Source of the DNA: Quercus robur
Taxonomy: Eukaryota > Streptophyta > Magnoliopsida > Fagales > Fagaceae
DNA: 64,000 nucleotides
NCBI RefSeq assembly: GCF_932294415.1
Contig: NC_065543.1
Location: 27,113,530-27,177,529 of the forward strand
Direction of reading: 5' to 3'
Shown one piece after another: positions 63,736-64,000 of this stretch. Each line of letters begins with the position of its first letter. Position 1 is the first letter of the stretch. Made by a program: the position numbers and the translations under genes. Below the pieces are notes generated by a model, which made no database searches, was not told where the DNA came from, and was given only the letters and a program-made list of their open reading frames with translations.

Positions 63736-64000
63736 TACTGGTATAACACTCAAATTTCTCATGTTCAATGAATGTAATCGAAAGGTATTGGATAGAAAGG
63801 TTTGAAAATAATTTTTGTTGTTTTGTGGGTACATTTAGTCACTTAAAAAGAATAATTATGTTCTTAAGTTGGTAAGTTAATTAAATATTTGCCAATTTAT
63901 GCAAGCAATATTACAACAGGTTCATATCCTAAATTATATTAATTTAAAAAAATTACATTTTTCCTTTTTGTAATGTCATGTAAATAATTGAAACTTATTT
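63736..64000. other. CNGC intron 4, distal visible part
   Basis: AT-rich DNA to the window edge. No CNGC exon was recognised after 56411. Confidence 0.55.

Overview
This is nuclear DNA from a flowering plant, almost certainly a woody eudicot. The genes are split by spliceosomal introns, the DNA is AT-rich, and most of the sequence is retrotransposon or transposon. The character of the LINE, MITE and LTR families recalls Fagales/rosid trees, but that is an impression from memory and not a measurement. No bacterial, organellar, CRISPR, rRNA or tRNA features were seen.

Four protein-coding genes are supported exon by exon. (1) A D-cysteine desulfhydrase (DCD) gene on the minus strand starts at 13260 and runs off the left edge; eight exons are visible and intron 6 is 8.2 kb long. 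(2) A complete CDKA;1 (cdc2/PSTAIRE) kinase gene lies on the plus strand, 27775-33325, 294 aa. (3) A complete TIM14/PAM18 mitochondrial J-protein gene lies on the minus strand, 34804-36467, 114 aa, convergent with CDKA;1. (4) A CNGC19/20-type cyclic-nucleotide-gated channel gene lies on the plus strand. Its ATG is at 41251, three coding exons are visible, and its introns of 11.2 kb, 3.1 kb and more than 7.5 kb run past the right edge. Both genes at the window edges are swollen by transposons.

Layout: 1-13260 is DCD. Its intron 6 holds an L1-type LINE that was itself split by a short-LTR Copia element. 13.3-24.1 kb is a transposon block: a long-TIR element carrying a Helitron in its left arm, a second long-TIR Mutator-like element with a 10-bp target duplication and eight 25-bp palindromes, then an L1 LINE interrupted by a 2.5-kb solo LTR and a hAT element. 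The block is closed by a short relic resembling the DCD start region. 24.1-27.3 kb is intergenic with two MITEs. 27.3-36.5 kb holds CDKA;1 and TIM14. 37-39.2 kb holds a tandem duplication and MITEs. 39.5-64 kb is the CNGC gene. Its intron 2 contains a complete 5.3-kb non-coding LTR element (641-bp LTRs, 80-bp tandem array) sitting inside the LTR of an older Copia, plus a second Copia relic. Its intron 3 contains LINE inside LINE. Its intron 4 contains a nearly full-length degenerate L1 on the minus strand.

The four genes have unrelated housekeeping or signalling roles (D-cysteine breakdown, cell-cycle control, mitochondrial protein import, ion channel) and no pathway link is evident. No new biological system is claimed. 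The most informative material is the nested-insertion record, where paired TIR arms and duplicated segments act as built-in empty-site controls.
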